Shown one piece after another: positions 42,889 to 51,598 of a stretch of DNA of 64,000 nt. The DNA is from Oscillospiraceae bacterium (lineage in GTDB: Bacteria > Bacillota > Clostridia > Oscillospirales > Ruminococcaceae). The DNA is taken from assembly GCA_017460835.1 (NCBI GenBank), contig JAFUAD010000060.1:60304-124303 (forward strand). The letters run 5' to 3'. A program made the translations under genes and the position numbers. The number at the start of each line of letters is the position of its first letter. The first letter of the stretch is position 1. The notes below the pieces were generated by a model that saw nothing but the letters and a program-made list of their open reading frames with translations, was not told where the DNA came from and ran no database searches.

Positions 42889-43347
42889 ATGGAACGCTAT
42901 CATTTTTACGGCTGGGAGACGGCGAACGCCCGGCCGCTCAGCGACGCCTATGCGGGCATCACATCGCCGCGCGCGCTGTATGACGCGCTGCTGCATCTCT
43001 GGTGCGCCGAGACCTGTGCGCCGCGGCTGCGGGAGCGCTGGAGCACGCAGCACCCGTCATGGGGGCAGTGCTCGATCACCGCGTTTCTGACGCAGGATAT
43101 CTTCGGCGGAAGGGTGTACGGCGTGCTGCGCCCCGGCGGGAATTATCACTGCTACAATGTCATCGGGGACAGCATCTTTGATCTGACAAGCGAGCAGTTC
43201 GGAGACGAAATCCTCTGCTATGAGCATAATCCGGAGCAGCTCCGGGAGGTTCATTTTGCAAAGGAGGAAAAACGGCAGCGGTATCTGCTGCTGAAGGAAA
43301 AGCTGATGCAATACTGTGCTGATGAAAGGAGCAATTTGAATGTCTGA
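42889..43347 (+). CDS. YunG-like protein
   Basis: 152 residues from the ATG at 42889 with CAGGAGGTG upstream. The central HPSWGQCSITAFLTQDIFGG and HCYNVIGDSIFDLTSEQFG segments match the YunG family. The conserved Cys, His and Asp spacing suggests a small enzyme related to papain-like folds; no function is established. It overlaps the flavodoxin gene by 8 nt. Confidence 0.75.
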   Translation: MERYHFYGWETANARPLSDAYAGITSPRALYDALLHLWCAETCAPRLRERWSTQHPSWGQCSITAFLTQDIFGGRVYGVLRPGGNYHCYNVIGDSIFDLTSEQFGDEILCYEHNPEQLREVHFAKEEKRQRYLLLKEKLMQYCADERSNLNV

Positions 43348-43822
43348 AATTCTGATCGCGTATTTTTCCGCTTCCGGTGTGACCGAAAAGGTCGGGAAGC
43401 GCATGGCAGAGGCGGTAAACGGCGATGTGTTTGCGATCCGCCCGAAGGAGCCGTATACGGAGGCCGACCTGAACTGGAAGAATCCGTTTGCGCGCTGCAA
43501 TAAGGAGAAAATCGGGAAGAAGGGCGTGCCGTTTGTTGGAAAAATCGAACAAATCGACCGATACGGCCTTGTTGTGATCGGCTTCCCGATCTGGTATGCG
43601 GGCGCACCGAATATCATCAAAACATTCCTGAAGCGGTATCCGATGGAGGGCAAGCGGGTCGCAGTATTCGCGACCTCCGGCGGCAGCAGGATCGGCAAGA
43701 GCGCGGAAAAGCTCAAGCCCTTTTTAAGCGATTCGGCACAGATTGTCGGGAGCAGGCTGTTCAGCCCGGACGAAAAGCCGGAGGAGCTCGCCGCATGGAT
43801 TCAGAGCCTTCCCCTTGCTTGA
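43340..43822 (+). CDS. Flavodoxin
   Basis: 160 residues. The FMN phosphate loop is YFSASGVTEKV at the N-terminus; IGFPIWYAGAPNIIKTFL and FATSGGSRIGKS are the other flavin loops. It probably acts as an electron carrier in the cytosol. The last codons overlap the -35 box of the glmS promoter. Confidence 0.88.
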   Translation: MSEILIAYFSASGVTEKVGKRMAEAVNGDVFAIRPKEPYTEADLNWKNPFARCNKEKIGKKGVPFVGKIEQIDRYGLVVIGFPIWYAGAPNIIKTFLKRYPMEGKRVAVFATSGGSRIGKSAEKLKPFLSDSAQIVGSRLFSPDEKPEELAAWIQSLPLA

Positions 43823-43847
43823 CATTCCCATTATTATGTGATAAAAT
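43819..43847 (+). promoter_or_regulatory. Promoter of glmS
   Basis: TTGACA (43819-43824) and TAAAAT (43842-43847), 17-bp spacer. The leader of about 95 nt has a CCGG-GAAT-CCGG palindrome and lacks the features of a glmS ribozyme. Confidence 0.8.
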
Positions 43848-43946
43848 ATAAAAAGGGTCTCTCTGCGGCTCCGGGAATCCGGCAGCAGGGCAGGGGAGTG
43901 CCTTTTTCAGAAAATTTACAACCAGAAACAACAGGAGAAGAAAGAT

Positions 43947-45785
43947 ATGTGCGGAATCGTAGGTTTTACCGGCAATAAGCAGGCGGCGCCTGTTCTGCTC
44001 GACGGTCTGTCGAAGCTAGAATACCGCGGCTATGACTCAGCGGGCATCGCAGTCCGCAACGGCGATAAGGAACCCGAGATCATCAAGGAAAAGGGCAAGC
44101 TCAAGGTGCTCGCCGAGATGACCGATTACGGCAGAGCGGTCGAGGGCTGCTGCGGCATCGGCCATACGCGCTGGGCAACGCACGGCGAGCCGTCGGCTGT
44201 CAATGCGCACCCGCATGCCAGCGACGATCTGAACGTCATCGCCGTCCATAACGGCATCATCGAGAATTATCAGGAGCTCCGCGAGAAGCTCATGAAGCAC
44301 GGCTACACCTTCAAATCGCAGACCGATACCGAGGTCGCCGTGAAGCTGATCGACTACTACTACAAGAAATATGCACCGCTGCCGATCGAAGCGATCGCCC
44401 GCTCGATGGTTCGTATCCGCGGCTCGTATGCGCTGTGCGTCATGTTCAAGGATTATCCGGGTGAGATCTACTGCGCGCGCAAGGACAGCCCCATGATCAT
44501 CGGCATCGCAGACGGCGAATCCTACGTCGCATCCGATGTGCCGGCGATTCTGAAGTATACCCGCAGCGTATACTACATCGGCAACATGGAGATTGCAAAG
44601 CTCGAAAAGGGCGCTGTTACGTTCTATAACATCGACAGCGAGGTCATCGAGAAGCCGGTGACCGAGATCAAGTGGGATGCGGAATCCGCAGAAAAGGGCG
44701 GCTATGAGCACTTCATGCTCAAGGAGATTCACGAGCAGCCGAAGGTCATCCGCGACACGATCAATTCCGTCGTGACTGAGGGCGTGGTGCATTTTGACAG
44801 CATCAATCTGACTGACGGGGAAATGCAGGCGATCGAGCAGGTCTATATCGTGGCATGCGGCTCGGCGTATCATGTCGGCGTCGCAGTGCAGTATGTGATT
44901 GAGGAGCTCACCTCCTTGCAGGTGCGTGTCGAGCTCGCGTCCGAGTTCCGGTACCGGAAGATGACGCTCAACAAAAAGAGCCTTGTCATCGTGATTTCGC
45001 AGTCCGGCGAGACCGCGGATACGCTGGCGGCGCTGCGCGAGGCAAAGGAGCAGGGCATCAAGACGCTCGGCATCGTGAATGTCGTCGGCTCGTCGATCGC
45101 CCGCGAGGCGGACAATGTGTTCTATACGCTTGCCGGCCCGGAGATTTCCGTCGCGACCACAAAGGCTTATAGCTGCCAGCTTGTCGCGGGCTATCTGCTC
45201 GCGCTGCAATTTGCAAAGGCGCGGAATGAGATCACCGATGAAAAATATGAGGCGCTGCTTCAGGAGATCTATTCGATTCCGGAAAAGGTCGAGCGAATCC
45301 TTGAGGACAAGGAGCGGCTTCAGTGGTTTTCCGCGAAGCTCATCAATGTCTCGGATTCCTTCTTCATCGGCAGAGGCATCGACTATGCGATCGGCATGGA
45401 GGGCAGCCTGAAGCTCAAGGAGATCAGCTATATCCACTCGGAGGCATATGCCGCCGGCGAATTGAAGCACGGCCCGATCAGCCTCATTGAGAACGGCACG
45501 ATCGTCATTGCCGTCGTGACGCAGACCGCGCTGACCGAAAAGACCGTCAGCAACATGGTCGAGGTCAAGAGCCGCGGCGCAAAGCTGATGGCCGTCACCA
45601 CAGCGGGCAATTATTTCCTTGAGGATACGGCGGAATTCACCTGCTATGTCCCGAAGATCGAGCCGATGTTTGCGGGCAGCCTGTCGGTTATCCCGCTCCA
45701 GCTCCTGAGCTACTATGTCTCGATCGGCAAGGGCTTTGATGTCGATAAACCGCGTAATCTCGCAAAATCCGTGACGGTGGAGTAA
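43947..45785 (+). CDS. glmS: Glutamine-fructose-6-phosphate aminotransferase
   Basis: 612 residues. The N-terminal Cys2 in MCGIVGFTG is the glutaminase nucleophile; the two SIS domains contain VACGSAYHVG, VISQSGETADTLAAL and the final KPRNLAKSVTVE that closes the active site. It makes glucosamine-6-phosphate, the first step toward UDP-GlcNAc and cell wall. Four bp separate it from the nahK-like kinase. Confidence 0.97.
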   Translation: MCGIVGFTGNKQAAPVLLDGLSKLEYRGYDSAGIAVRNGDKEPEIIKEKGKLKVLAEMTDYGRAVEGCCGIGHTRWATHGEPSAVNAHPHASDDLNVIAVHNGIIENYQELREKLMKHGYTFKSQTDTEVAVKLIDYYYKKYAPLPIEAIARSMVRIRGSYALCVMFKDYPGEIYCARKDSPMIIGIADGESYVASDVPAILKYTRSVYYIGNMEIAKLEKGAVTFYNIDSEVIEKPVTEIKWDAESAEKGGYEHFMLKEIHEQPKVIRDTINSVVTEGVVHFDSINLTDGEMQAIEQVYIVACGSAYHVGVAVQYVIEELTSLQVRVELASEFRYRKMTLNKKSLVIVISQSGETADTLAALREAKEQGIKTLGIVNVVGSSIAREADNVFYTLAGPEISVATTKAYSCQLVAGYLLALQFAKARNEITDEKYEALLQEIYSIPEKVERILEDKERLQWFSAKLINVSDSFFIGRGIDYAIGMEGSLKLKEISYIHSEAYAAGELKHGPISLIENGTIVIAVVTQTALTEKTVSNMVEVKSRGAKLMAVTTAGNYFLEDTAEFTCYVPKIEPMFAGSLSVIPLQLLSYYVSIGKGFDVDKPRNLAKSVTVE

Positions 45786-45789
45786 GCGT

Positions 45790-46881
45790 ATGAGGGAAAC
45801 CGTCAGTAAAATCGGGGCGGCATTCCGTCTGCCCGGCGAGCCGGTAAAGATCGACACGATCACAAACGGCAATATCAATTCGACCTACCGCGTGACCTAT
45901 CGGAATCCGGACGGCACCGAAAAGCCTTATATCTTCCAGCGGATCAATACGGTCGTGTTCAAAAATCCCGTGCAGATCATGCAGAATATTGATCTCGTGA
46001 CGTCCCATATCCGCGCGAAATATCCGCAGGAGCAGACGCTGCATTTTCATCACACCGCCGACGGGAAGAACTATGTGTTCACCGAGGATGACGCCTTCTG
46101 GCGCGTCATGAACTGTGTGGATTCGGTGACACTCGATTCCTGCGATGACCTCAGCGTGATCGAGGCGACCGGCAGGGCGTTCGGGCATTTCCAGAATCAG
46201 CTCTCGGACTTCGACGGCTCGCAGCTCTACGAGACGATTCCGGATTTCCACAATACGAAAAAGCGCCTTGATACGCTGTTTCAGCATATTTCCGAGGATC
46301 CATGCGGCAGGGTCATAACGGTGCAGGACGAGATTGATTACATCCGCTCTGTCCGCGAGACCGCCGGGGCATTGTCTGTGCAGTATGCAAACGGGGCATT
46401 TCCTGTCCGCGTGACGCATAATGATACAAAATTTAACAATGTGCTGTTTGACCGCGTGACAAAGGCGCCGCTCGTCGTCATTGACCTTGACACGGTAATG
46501 CCCGGCATGGCGATGTACGATTTCGGCGATGCTGTGCGCTTTATCGCGAACACCGCCGCCGAGGATGAGCCGGATGCCTCGAAGGCTTCGGTCGATACGG
46601 AGAAGTTTGCGGCATTCTGCCGCGGCTTTATCGGCGAGGTCGCAAAGGGTCTGACCCGGCCGGAGATCGACGCGCTGGTGCTCGCCGCCTTTTCCGTGAC
46701 GGTCGAGCTCGCCGCGCGCTTCTTGGATGATTACATCACCGGCGACACCTATTTCAAGATCAATTATCCGGAGCACAATCTGGTTCGGACGAGATGCCAG
46801 ATTGCCCTCGCAAAGGATTTCTGGCGCAAGCGGACGGAACTGGAGAATATTGTCCGGGATGTGTACCGGGCAGCAATATAA
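45790..46881 (+). CDS. N-acetylhexosamine 1-kinase-like phosphotransferase
   Basis: 363 residues of the APH kinase fold. VTHNDTKFNNVLFD holds the catalytic Asp and VIDLDTVMPGMAMYDFGD the metal-binding DxD; both match NahK, the kinase that phosphorylates GlcNAc and GalNAc at C1 in the bifidobacterial lacto-N-biose pathway. The next gene is galE, as in that pathway. The sugar specificity is an inference. Confidence 0.8.
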   Translation: MRETVSKIGAAFRLPGEPVKIDTITNGNINSTYRVTYRNPDGTEKPYIFQRINTVVFKNPVQIMQNIDLVTSHIRAKYPQEQTLHFHHTADGKNYVFTEDDAFWRVMNCVDSVTLDSCDDLSVIEATGRAFGHFQNQLSDFDGSQLYETIPDFHNTKKRLDTLFQHISEDPCGRVITVQDEIDYIRSVRETAGALSVQYANGAFPVRVTHNDTKFNNVLFDRVTKAPLVVIDLDTVMPGMAMYDFGDAVRFIANTAAEDEPDASKASVDTEKFAAFCRGFIGEVAKGLTRPEIDALVLAAFSVTVELAARFLDDYITGDTYFKINYPEHNLVRTRCQIALAKDFWRKRTELENIVRDVYRAAI

Positions 46882-46891
46882 TACAAAACAG

Positions 46892-46936
46892 AATGATATC
46901 GTTATGATATGCTTTTGATGTCATAACGATATCATT
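46892..46936 (+). other. Long AT-rich palindrome between nahK-like and galE
   Basis: A perfect 16-bp inverted repeat (AATGATATCGTTATGA and its complement) with a 13-nt loop, followed by TTTTAG. It could be a weak terminator that reduces galE expression or an operator. Confidence 0.6.
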
Positions 46937-46959
46937 TTAGAATAGGGGTGTTTCAGAAT

Positions 46960-47976
46960 ATGGCAACTGTATTTCTGGCGGGCGGCGCGGGCTATATCGG
47001 CTCGCATACTGCCGTGGCGCTGCTGGATGCCGGCTATGACGTCGTCGTCGCGGACAATTACTCCAACAGCTCTCCGGAGGCGATCCGCCGCGTCGAGCGC
47101 ATCACCGGAAAGACCGTGCAGCTTTATGAGGCGGATATCCGCGATTCTGCGCGGATTTCGGAGATTTTTCAGGAGAACCGGATCGACGCGGTCATCCATT
47201 TTGCCGGACTGAAGGCGGTCGGCGAGTCGGTGCAGAAGCCGCTGATGTATTACCGCAACAACATCGACACGACGCTCACGCTGCTGGAGACAATGGCTAA
47301 ATTCAACGTAAATAAGGTGATTTTCTCGTCGAGCGCGACGGTTTACGGCTCGGAAAATCCGATTCCGTATATCGAGACGATGCAGCGCGGCGTCTGCTCA
47401 AACCCCTACGGCTGGACAAAGGCGATGATGGAGCAGATTTTCGAGGATGCCGCGAAGGCAAACCCCGAGCTTTCCGTGGTTCTGCTGCGGTATTTCAACC
47501 CGATCGGGGCGCATCCCTCCGGGCTGATCGGCGAGGACCCGACCGGGATTCCGAACAATCTGATGCCTTATATCACGCAGGTTGCGGTCGGAAAGCGCGA
47601 TCATTTGACCGTTTTTGGCAACGATTACCCGACGCCGGACGGCACCTGCCGCAGAGACTATATTCATGTCATGGACCTTGCGAACGGGCATGTGAAGGCG
47701 ACGGATTATGTTCTGGCGCACAAGGGCGTGGAGATCGTCAATCTCGGAACCGGAACGCCCTACAGCGTGACCGAGATCGTGGAGACCTTTCAGCGCGTGA
47801 ACGGGGTTGCGGTGCCCTATGAATTCGGGCCGCGGCGCTTCGGCGATATCCCGGAATTCTACGCAAATGCGGACAAAGCGCTTGCACTTTTCGGCTGGCG
47901 CACCGAGAAATCGCTGGAGGATATGTGCCGCGATTCGTGGAACTGGCAGAAGCAGAACCCGAACGGCTACCGCTGA
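46960..47976 (+). CDS. galE: UDP-glucose 4-epimerase
   Basis: 338 residues from the ATG at 46960 (AGGGGTG upstream). NAD motif GGAGYIGSH, catalytic FSSSATVYG and NPYGWTKAMMEQ (Tyr-x-x-x-Lys with Y replaced by the NPYGWTK form seen in GalE), and LRYFNPIGAHPSGLIGE. It interconverts UDP-glucose and UDP-galactose, and often the N-acetyl forms. With glmS and the nahK-like kinase it forms an amino-sugar set. Confidence 0.95.
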   Translation: MATVFLAGGAGYIGSHTAVALLDAGYDVVVADNYSNSSPEAIRRVERITGKTVQLYEADIRDSARISEIFQENRIDAVIHFAGLKAVGESVQKPLMYYRNNIDTTLTLLETMAKFNVNKVIFSSSATVYGSENPIPYIETMQRGVCSNPYGWTKAMMEQIFEDAAKANPELSVVLLRYFNPIGAHPSGLIGEDPTGIPNNLMPYITQVAVGKRDHLTVFGNDYPTPDGTCRRDYIHVMDLANGHVKATDYVLAHKGVEIVNLGTGTPYSVTEIVETFQRVNGVAVPYEFGPRRFGDIPEFYANADKALALFGWRTEKSLEDMCRDSWNWQKQNPNGYR

Positions 47977-47979
47977 GCG

Positions 47980-48561
47980 ATGGCGCCGGAATTATACTGT
48001 GCATATCAAAGCCCGCTCGGCGGCATCGTCCTGAGAAGTGACGGTGCGGCGCTGACCGGGCTTCGGTTTATGCAGGCGAATGAGAATTGCTCCATACAGC
48101 AAAATAACGCAGATATGCCGGTTTTCGGGCTGAGCATCAAATGGCTCGATGCCTATTTCGGCGGGCGCGGGCAGGGGAGTCTGCCGCCGCTTGCGCCGCA
48201 CGGAACTGCGTTCCAGAGGGAGGTCTGGGCGGTGCTGCTGACGGTTCCCTATGGGGAAACCGTGACCTACGGGGCGCTCGCGGCGCAGATCGCAGCGGCG
48301 CGGGGCATTCCGCGAATGTCGGCGCAGGCAATCGGGCAGGCGGCAGCGAAAAACCCGATTCTGCTGATGATTCCGTGTCACCGGCTGATCGGCGCGGACG
48401 GCGCACTGACAGGCTATGCGGGCGGAGTTGCGCGCAAGGAACGGCTCTTGCTGGCGGAACGGGATGCAGCAAAAAAGGAGACGGATTATGGAGATCGCAG
48501 CGCTGAGGCGATACTGGGAGGCGGAGGAGCAGAAAGCCCGCATCATCGGCTGGAATTTTGA
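47980..48561 (+). CDS. ogt: Methylated-DNA-protein-cysteine methyltransferase
   Basis: 193 residues. The active-site Cys133 is in IPCHRLIG; FQREVWAVLLTVPYGETVTYG is the DNA-binding domain. It removes alkyl groups from O6-methylguanine. The usual C-terminus would end near RKERLLLAE (about 160); here about 33 more residues run through the start of the next gene, an overlap of 74 nt. The extra tail may be a read-through of a lost stop. Confidence 0.9.
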   Translation: MAPELYCAYQSPLGGIVLRSDGAALTGLRFMQANENCSIQQNNADMPVFGLSIKWLDAYFGGRGQGSLPPLAPHGTAFQREVWAVLLTVPYGETVTYGALAAQIAAARGIPRMSAQAIGQAAAKNPILLMIPCHRLIGADGALTGYAGGVARKERLLLAERDAAKKETDYGDRSAEAILGGGGAESPHHRLEF

Positions 48562-49249
48562 CTATATCGCAGACCGGTACGAATCGGACGAGGATGCCCT
48601 GCCGTGGAATCTGACGGAGGTCATCAACCGATACAGGGGCAGCGGGGACAGGCTGCTCGATATCGACACGGGCGGCGGGGAATTTCTGCTGTCGCTTGGG
48701 CATCCGGACAAGCTGACCTGCGCAACCGAGGGCTATCCGCCGAATGTTGCGCTCTGCCGCGAGAAATTCGCGGAGCGCGGCATCGAATTCCATGCAATGA
48801 CGGATTATGCCCACATGCCCTTCCCGGACGGGCGCTTTGACATCATCATCAACCGGCACGGGAGCTATGACCCGAAGGAGCTGTACCGTGTTCTGAGGCC
48901 GGGCGGGGTGTTTGTCACGCAGCAGGTCGGGGAGGAGAATGACCGGGAGCTCGTGAAAATGCTGCTGCCGGATGCCGAAAAGCCCTTTCCGGGGGCAAAT
49001 CTCACAAACTATGCGCGGGAGCTGGAGCAGGCAGGCTTTTCGGTCGCGGAGCAGTATGAGGCGTTCCGCGGTATCCGGTTTTATGATACAGGGGCGCTGG
49101 TGTGGTTTGCAAAGATCATTGAATGGGAATTTACCGGATTTTCCGTTGCACGCTGCTTTGACCGGCTCGTTGAGATCGAGCGCACCATCCGGCAAAACGG
49201 CTTTGCGGAGGGCAGGATTCACCGGTTCTGTCTCGCGGCGAGAAAATGA
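48488..49249 (+). CDS. Class I SAM methyltransferase
   Basis: 253 residues from the ATG at 48488 with AAAGGAG upstream. SAM motif LLDIDTGGGEFLLSLG, then FPDGRFDIIINRHGSYD and VLRPGGVFVTQQVG. This is the UbiE-like small-molecule branch. Substrate unknown. Last gene of the glmS operon. Confidence 0.85.
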   Translation: MEIAALRRYWEAEEQKARIIGWNFDYIADRYESDEDALPWNLTEVINRYRGSGDRLLDIDTGGGEFLLSLGHPDKLTCATEGYPPNVALCREKFAERGIEFHAMTDYAHMPFPDGRFDIIINRHGSYDPKELYRVLRPGGVFVTQQVGEENDRELVKMLLPDAEKPFPGANLTNYARELEQAGFSVAEQYEAFRGIRFYDTGALVWFAKIIEWEFTGFSVARCFDRLVEIERTIRQNGFAEGRIHRFCLAARK

Positions 49250-49254
49250 TAAAA

Positions 49255-49287
49255 AGGAGCATGACAGTTCTGCACTGCCATGCTCCT
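49255..49287. terminator. Bidirectional terminator between the methyltransferase and cysE
   Basis: AGGAGCATG pairs with CATGCTCCT, with a further CAG/CTG pair inside. AAAAA precedes it, giving a U tract to the minus strand. The genes converge. Confidence 0.8.
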
Positions 49288-49311
49288 GCTCATTTTCTGC
49301 GCGAAATCCGT

Positions 49312-50262
49312 TCAGATAATGTAATACCATGCGTTGTCATCATCCTCCGGGAGCGGCTTCTTGGAATCATAGCGGAACCGCAGCTCCTGCGTCTTGATGC
49401 TGACCTTTGCGCCCTCCGGGACGGAGTGCGTGATAAATGCATTCGCGCCGACAACCACGTCCTTTCCGATGACGGTATCGCCGCCGAGAATGGAGGCGCC
49501 GGAATAGATCGTCACATTGTCGCAGATCGTCGGGTGGCGCTTCTTGGATTTGAGCTGCTGGCCGCCGCGCGTCGAAAGCGCACCGAGCGTGACGCCCTGA
49601 TACACCTTGACATTGTCGCCGATGACCGTGGTCTCGCCGATGACGATGCCGGTGCCGTGGTCAATGAAGAAGTATCTGCCGAGCGTCGCGCCGGGGTGGA
49701 TATCAATTCCGGTCTGGCTGTGCGCGTATTCGGTCATGATGCGCGGAATCAGCGGCACGCCGAGCAGATGCAGCTCATGCGCGATGCGGTTGACGAAAAT
49801 CGCGAACAGACCCGGATACGAATAAATGATCTCATCCTTATTGAAGGCAGCGGGGTCGCCGTCATAGGTCGCCTCGACATCGGCCTCGATAAAATCACGA
49901 ATCTGCGGGATTTTTTCAAGGAATGCGAAGGTGATCTCCTCCGCCTTCGCCGCCATCATCGCGGCACCGGAGACCTTCATCTCCGGGATGTACTCCAGCA
50001 CGATCGTGATCTGCTTGGTGAGGTTATAGATGATATCCTCCAGCAGCATCGAAACCTGATTGCGGAGCGTGTAGACGCGGTAGTTCTGGTTGCGGAAATA
50101 GCCCGGGAAAATGAGCTGCCGCAGCTTGTAGATCAGGCCGATTACAATGTCCTTATCCGGATGATCGAATTTGATCAGGGCGTCGATCGTTCTGCCCTCG
50201 GTGTAGTCGCTGCGCAGTGTCTCTACCAGATGCTCGATTTTTTCATCCATTCTGTGCTGCAT
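49312..50262 (-). CDS. cysE: Serine O-acetyltransferase
   Basis: 316 residues. The N-terminal helices are followed by the left-handed beta-helix: GIDIHPGATLGRYFFIDHGTGIVIGET and VYQGVTLGALS when read in parts, with the catalytic His in DHGTG. It makes O-acetylserine for cysteine synthesis. The ATG at 50262 has GGAGGG upstream and is preferred over 50280. The longer helical N-terminus is the EpsC-type form. No cysK is adjacent. Confidence 0.93.
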   Translation of the reverse strand: MQHRMDEKIEHLVETLRSDYTEGRTIDALIKFDHPDKDIVIGLIYKLRQLIFPGYFRNQNYRVYTLRNQVSMLLEDIIYNLTKQITIVLEYIPEMKVSGAAMMAAKAEEITFAFLEKIPQIRDFIEADVEATYDGDPAAFNKDEIIYSYPGLFAIFVNRIAHELHLLGVPLIPRIMTEYAHSQTGIDIHPGATLGRYFFIDHGTGIVIGETTVIGDNVKVYQGVTLGALSTRGGQQLKSKKRHPTICDNVTIYSGASILGGDTVIGKDVVVGANAFITHSVPEGAKVSIKTQELRFRYDSKKPLPEDDDNAWYYII

Positions 50263-50292
50263 AGGGGTTCCCTCCATCATTGTATTTGCTTT

Positions 50293-50321
50293 ATTATATC
50301 ATATTATGCAGGAAATTTCAA
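50293..50321 (-). promoter_or_regulatory. Promoter of cysE
   Basis: TTGAAA (50316-50321) and TATAAT (50293-50298) on the minus strand, 17-bp spacer, TGA before the -10. Between 50322 and 50485 there is no gene that I can support. Confidence 0.78.
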
Positions 50322-50485
50322 TGGGGAACAGAATAAAATTGTATGGAGCCGGACTGCCGGGGAGCAGAACCGGAGCCGGGCACTGCCCGGTTATATCATA
50401 TTATTCGGAAAAGTGCAATGGGCGCGGGGAGAAAAAACTGAGAGTGAAATCATATGCAGAAAAACAAACCGGGCACCGGGTCTGT

Positions 50486-50517
50486 AAAAAAAGACATGCC
50501 CCGCAAAGGACATGTCT
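50486..50517 (-). terminator. Intrinsic terminator of bioY
   Basis: On the minus strand AGACATG and CATGTCT form a stem (with CC/GG pairs inside) that runs straight into TTTTTTT. It lies just after bioY. Confidence 0.9.
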
Positions 50518-50529
50518 CAGTCTGATGAT

Positions 50530-51114
50530 TCACGCGGATTTTGCCTGATACCGCCCCAGTCCGATAATCGGCTCAAGACGGTTTGCGAGAACAAAAGCTG
50601 CGGCGATCTTGATCAGATCGGGAATCACAAACGGCGTCACACACCAGCCGAGCACGGTTCCGAGCCCGACGGCACCGATTTTTCTCGTATATACGACGAT
50701 AAACCAGACCGTTCCGAAGGTGTAGCAGATCACAAGCCCGAGCAGCAGCGCGGCGATCTGCACCGCGATCTTCTTCCCGAGTGTCGCCTCAAAGAGCCAG
50801 TAAATCAGCCCGGAGAACAAAAATCCGAGAATATATCCGCCGGATTTGTCGAGCAGCGCGCCGATTCCGCCGGTGAAATGCGCAAAGACCGGAACGCCGG
50901 CAGCGCCGAGCAGAATATACACCAGAATCGACGCAGTTCCGCGCTTTCCGCCGAGCAGTACGAGGTTGAATGCGACCGCAAACACCTGAAGCGTGAACGG
51001 CACGGCAGTCGGAATGCTGATGAACGAGCAGACCGCGAGCAGCGCGGCGCCGACTGCGATGTAAACCAGCGAGAGAGTGCGCATCTGGGATGCGGAGCGA
51101 TGAACCTGTGTCAT
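50530..51114 (-). CDS. bioY: Biotin transporter S component BioY
   Basis: 194 codons from the ATG at 51114 (MTQVHRSASQ). Six membrane helices, with the BioY marks SIPTAVPFTLQVFAV, GAAGVPVFAHFTGG and GGYILGFLFSG. It binds biotin and works with the EcfA1A2T module (encoded at 27-30 kb). The start overlaps the DUF1284 stop by 4 nt (ATGA), so they are coupled. Confidence 0.95.
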   Translation of the reverse strand: MTQVHRSASQMRTLSLVYIAVGAALLAVCSFISIPTAVPFTLQVFAVAFNLVLLGGKRGTASILVYILLGAAGVPVFAHFTGGIGALLDKSGGYILGFLFSGLIYWLFEATLGKKIAVQIAALLLGLVICYTFGTVWFIVVYTRKIGAVGLGTVLGWCVTPFVIPDLIKIAAAFVLANRLEPIIGLGRYQAKSA

Positions 51115-51497
51115 AGCGATGAAACCTCCGTTCTCCTGCAAAGATCATACCACTGACAGCAGGAGCAAATCTTGTGAAAAGCATGTGTTTGCAGGATTTT
51201 TGTGTACGCATCGCCCGCGAAAGCCCGCCAAGTCCCGGCGTCCCCGTATTGAAGCGAAAGGGCATCGAGCACATTGCGGTCGAGCGCATCGGTTTTGTCC
51301 GCCGCGTCGCATTCCCCGTCCCGCAGATGCGGACAGCGCGCGCAGAGCGCATCGGCACCCTGCTTCAGCACGATACGGGAATCCGGCTGCCCGCGCAGCA
51401 TCTCCGAAACCGCGGTCATATGCGCAGTAAAGCCCGCGTCATAGCCGTGCCCGGTGAATTTCTGGATGCAGAGCAGATGATGCGGTCTCAGCAGCAT
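51111..51497 (-). CDS. DUF1284 protein
   Basis: 128 residues from the ATG at 51497 with GCAGGAGG upstream. LRPHHLLCIQKFTGHGY is the DUF1284 signature. Five further cysteines (CARCPHLRDGEC and KICSCCQW) suggest metal or cluster binding. It is co-transcribed with bioY and lies behind the BirA-type operator, so it may have a biotin-linked role, but none is known. Confidence 0.8.
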   Translation of the reverse strand: MLLRPHHLLCIQKFTGHGYDAGFTAHMTAVSEMLRGQPDSRIVLKQGADALCARCPHLRDGECDAADKTDALDRNVLDALSLQYGDAGTWRAFAGDAYTKILQTHAFHKICSCCQWYDLCRRTEVSSL

Positions 51498-51527
51498 GGC
51501 GGCTCCTCCTGCAAATTTACTGTTGCT

Positions 51528-51556
51528 ATTATAACACAAACGCAGCGAATTGTCAA
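51528..51556 (-). promoter_or_regulatory. Promoter of DUF1284-bioY
   Basis: Perfect TTGACA (51551-51556) and TATAAT (51528-51533) on the minus strand with a 17-bp spacer. The -35 box lies within one arm of the BirA-type operator. Confidence 0.88.
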
Positions 51557-51591
51557 CCCCTAAATTTCATTTGGGTGACAATTCGCTGCGT
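51540..51591. promoter_or_regulatory. Probable BirA operator over the bioY promoter
   Basis: A perfect 16-bp inverted repeat (ACGCAGCGAATTGTCA and its complement) spaced by 20 bp. Its inner part reads TTGTCAACC (51550-51558), 15 bp, GGTGACAA (51574-51581), which fits the BirA operator plan TTGTTAACC-N(14-16)-GGTTAACAA. Since it covers the -35 box, BirA-biotinyl-AMP would block bioY transcription. The same hairpin lies just past the birA stop and could also terminate birA. Confidence 0.72.
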
Positions 51592-51598
51592 ATTTTGT

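Noticed and set aside
43848-43946. glmS ribozyme upstream of glmS
   Set aside because: The leader from the predicted start is only about 95 nt and lacks the conserved core and the pseudoknot arms of the ribozyme.
50306-50548. 80-codon open frame beginning MQEISMGNRIKLYG
   Set aside because: It runs through the cysE promoter and the bioY terminator and has no homology that I recognise.
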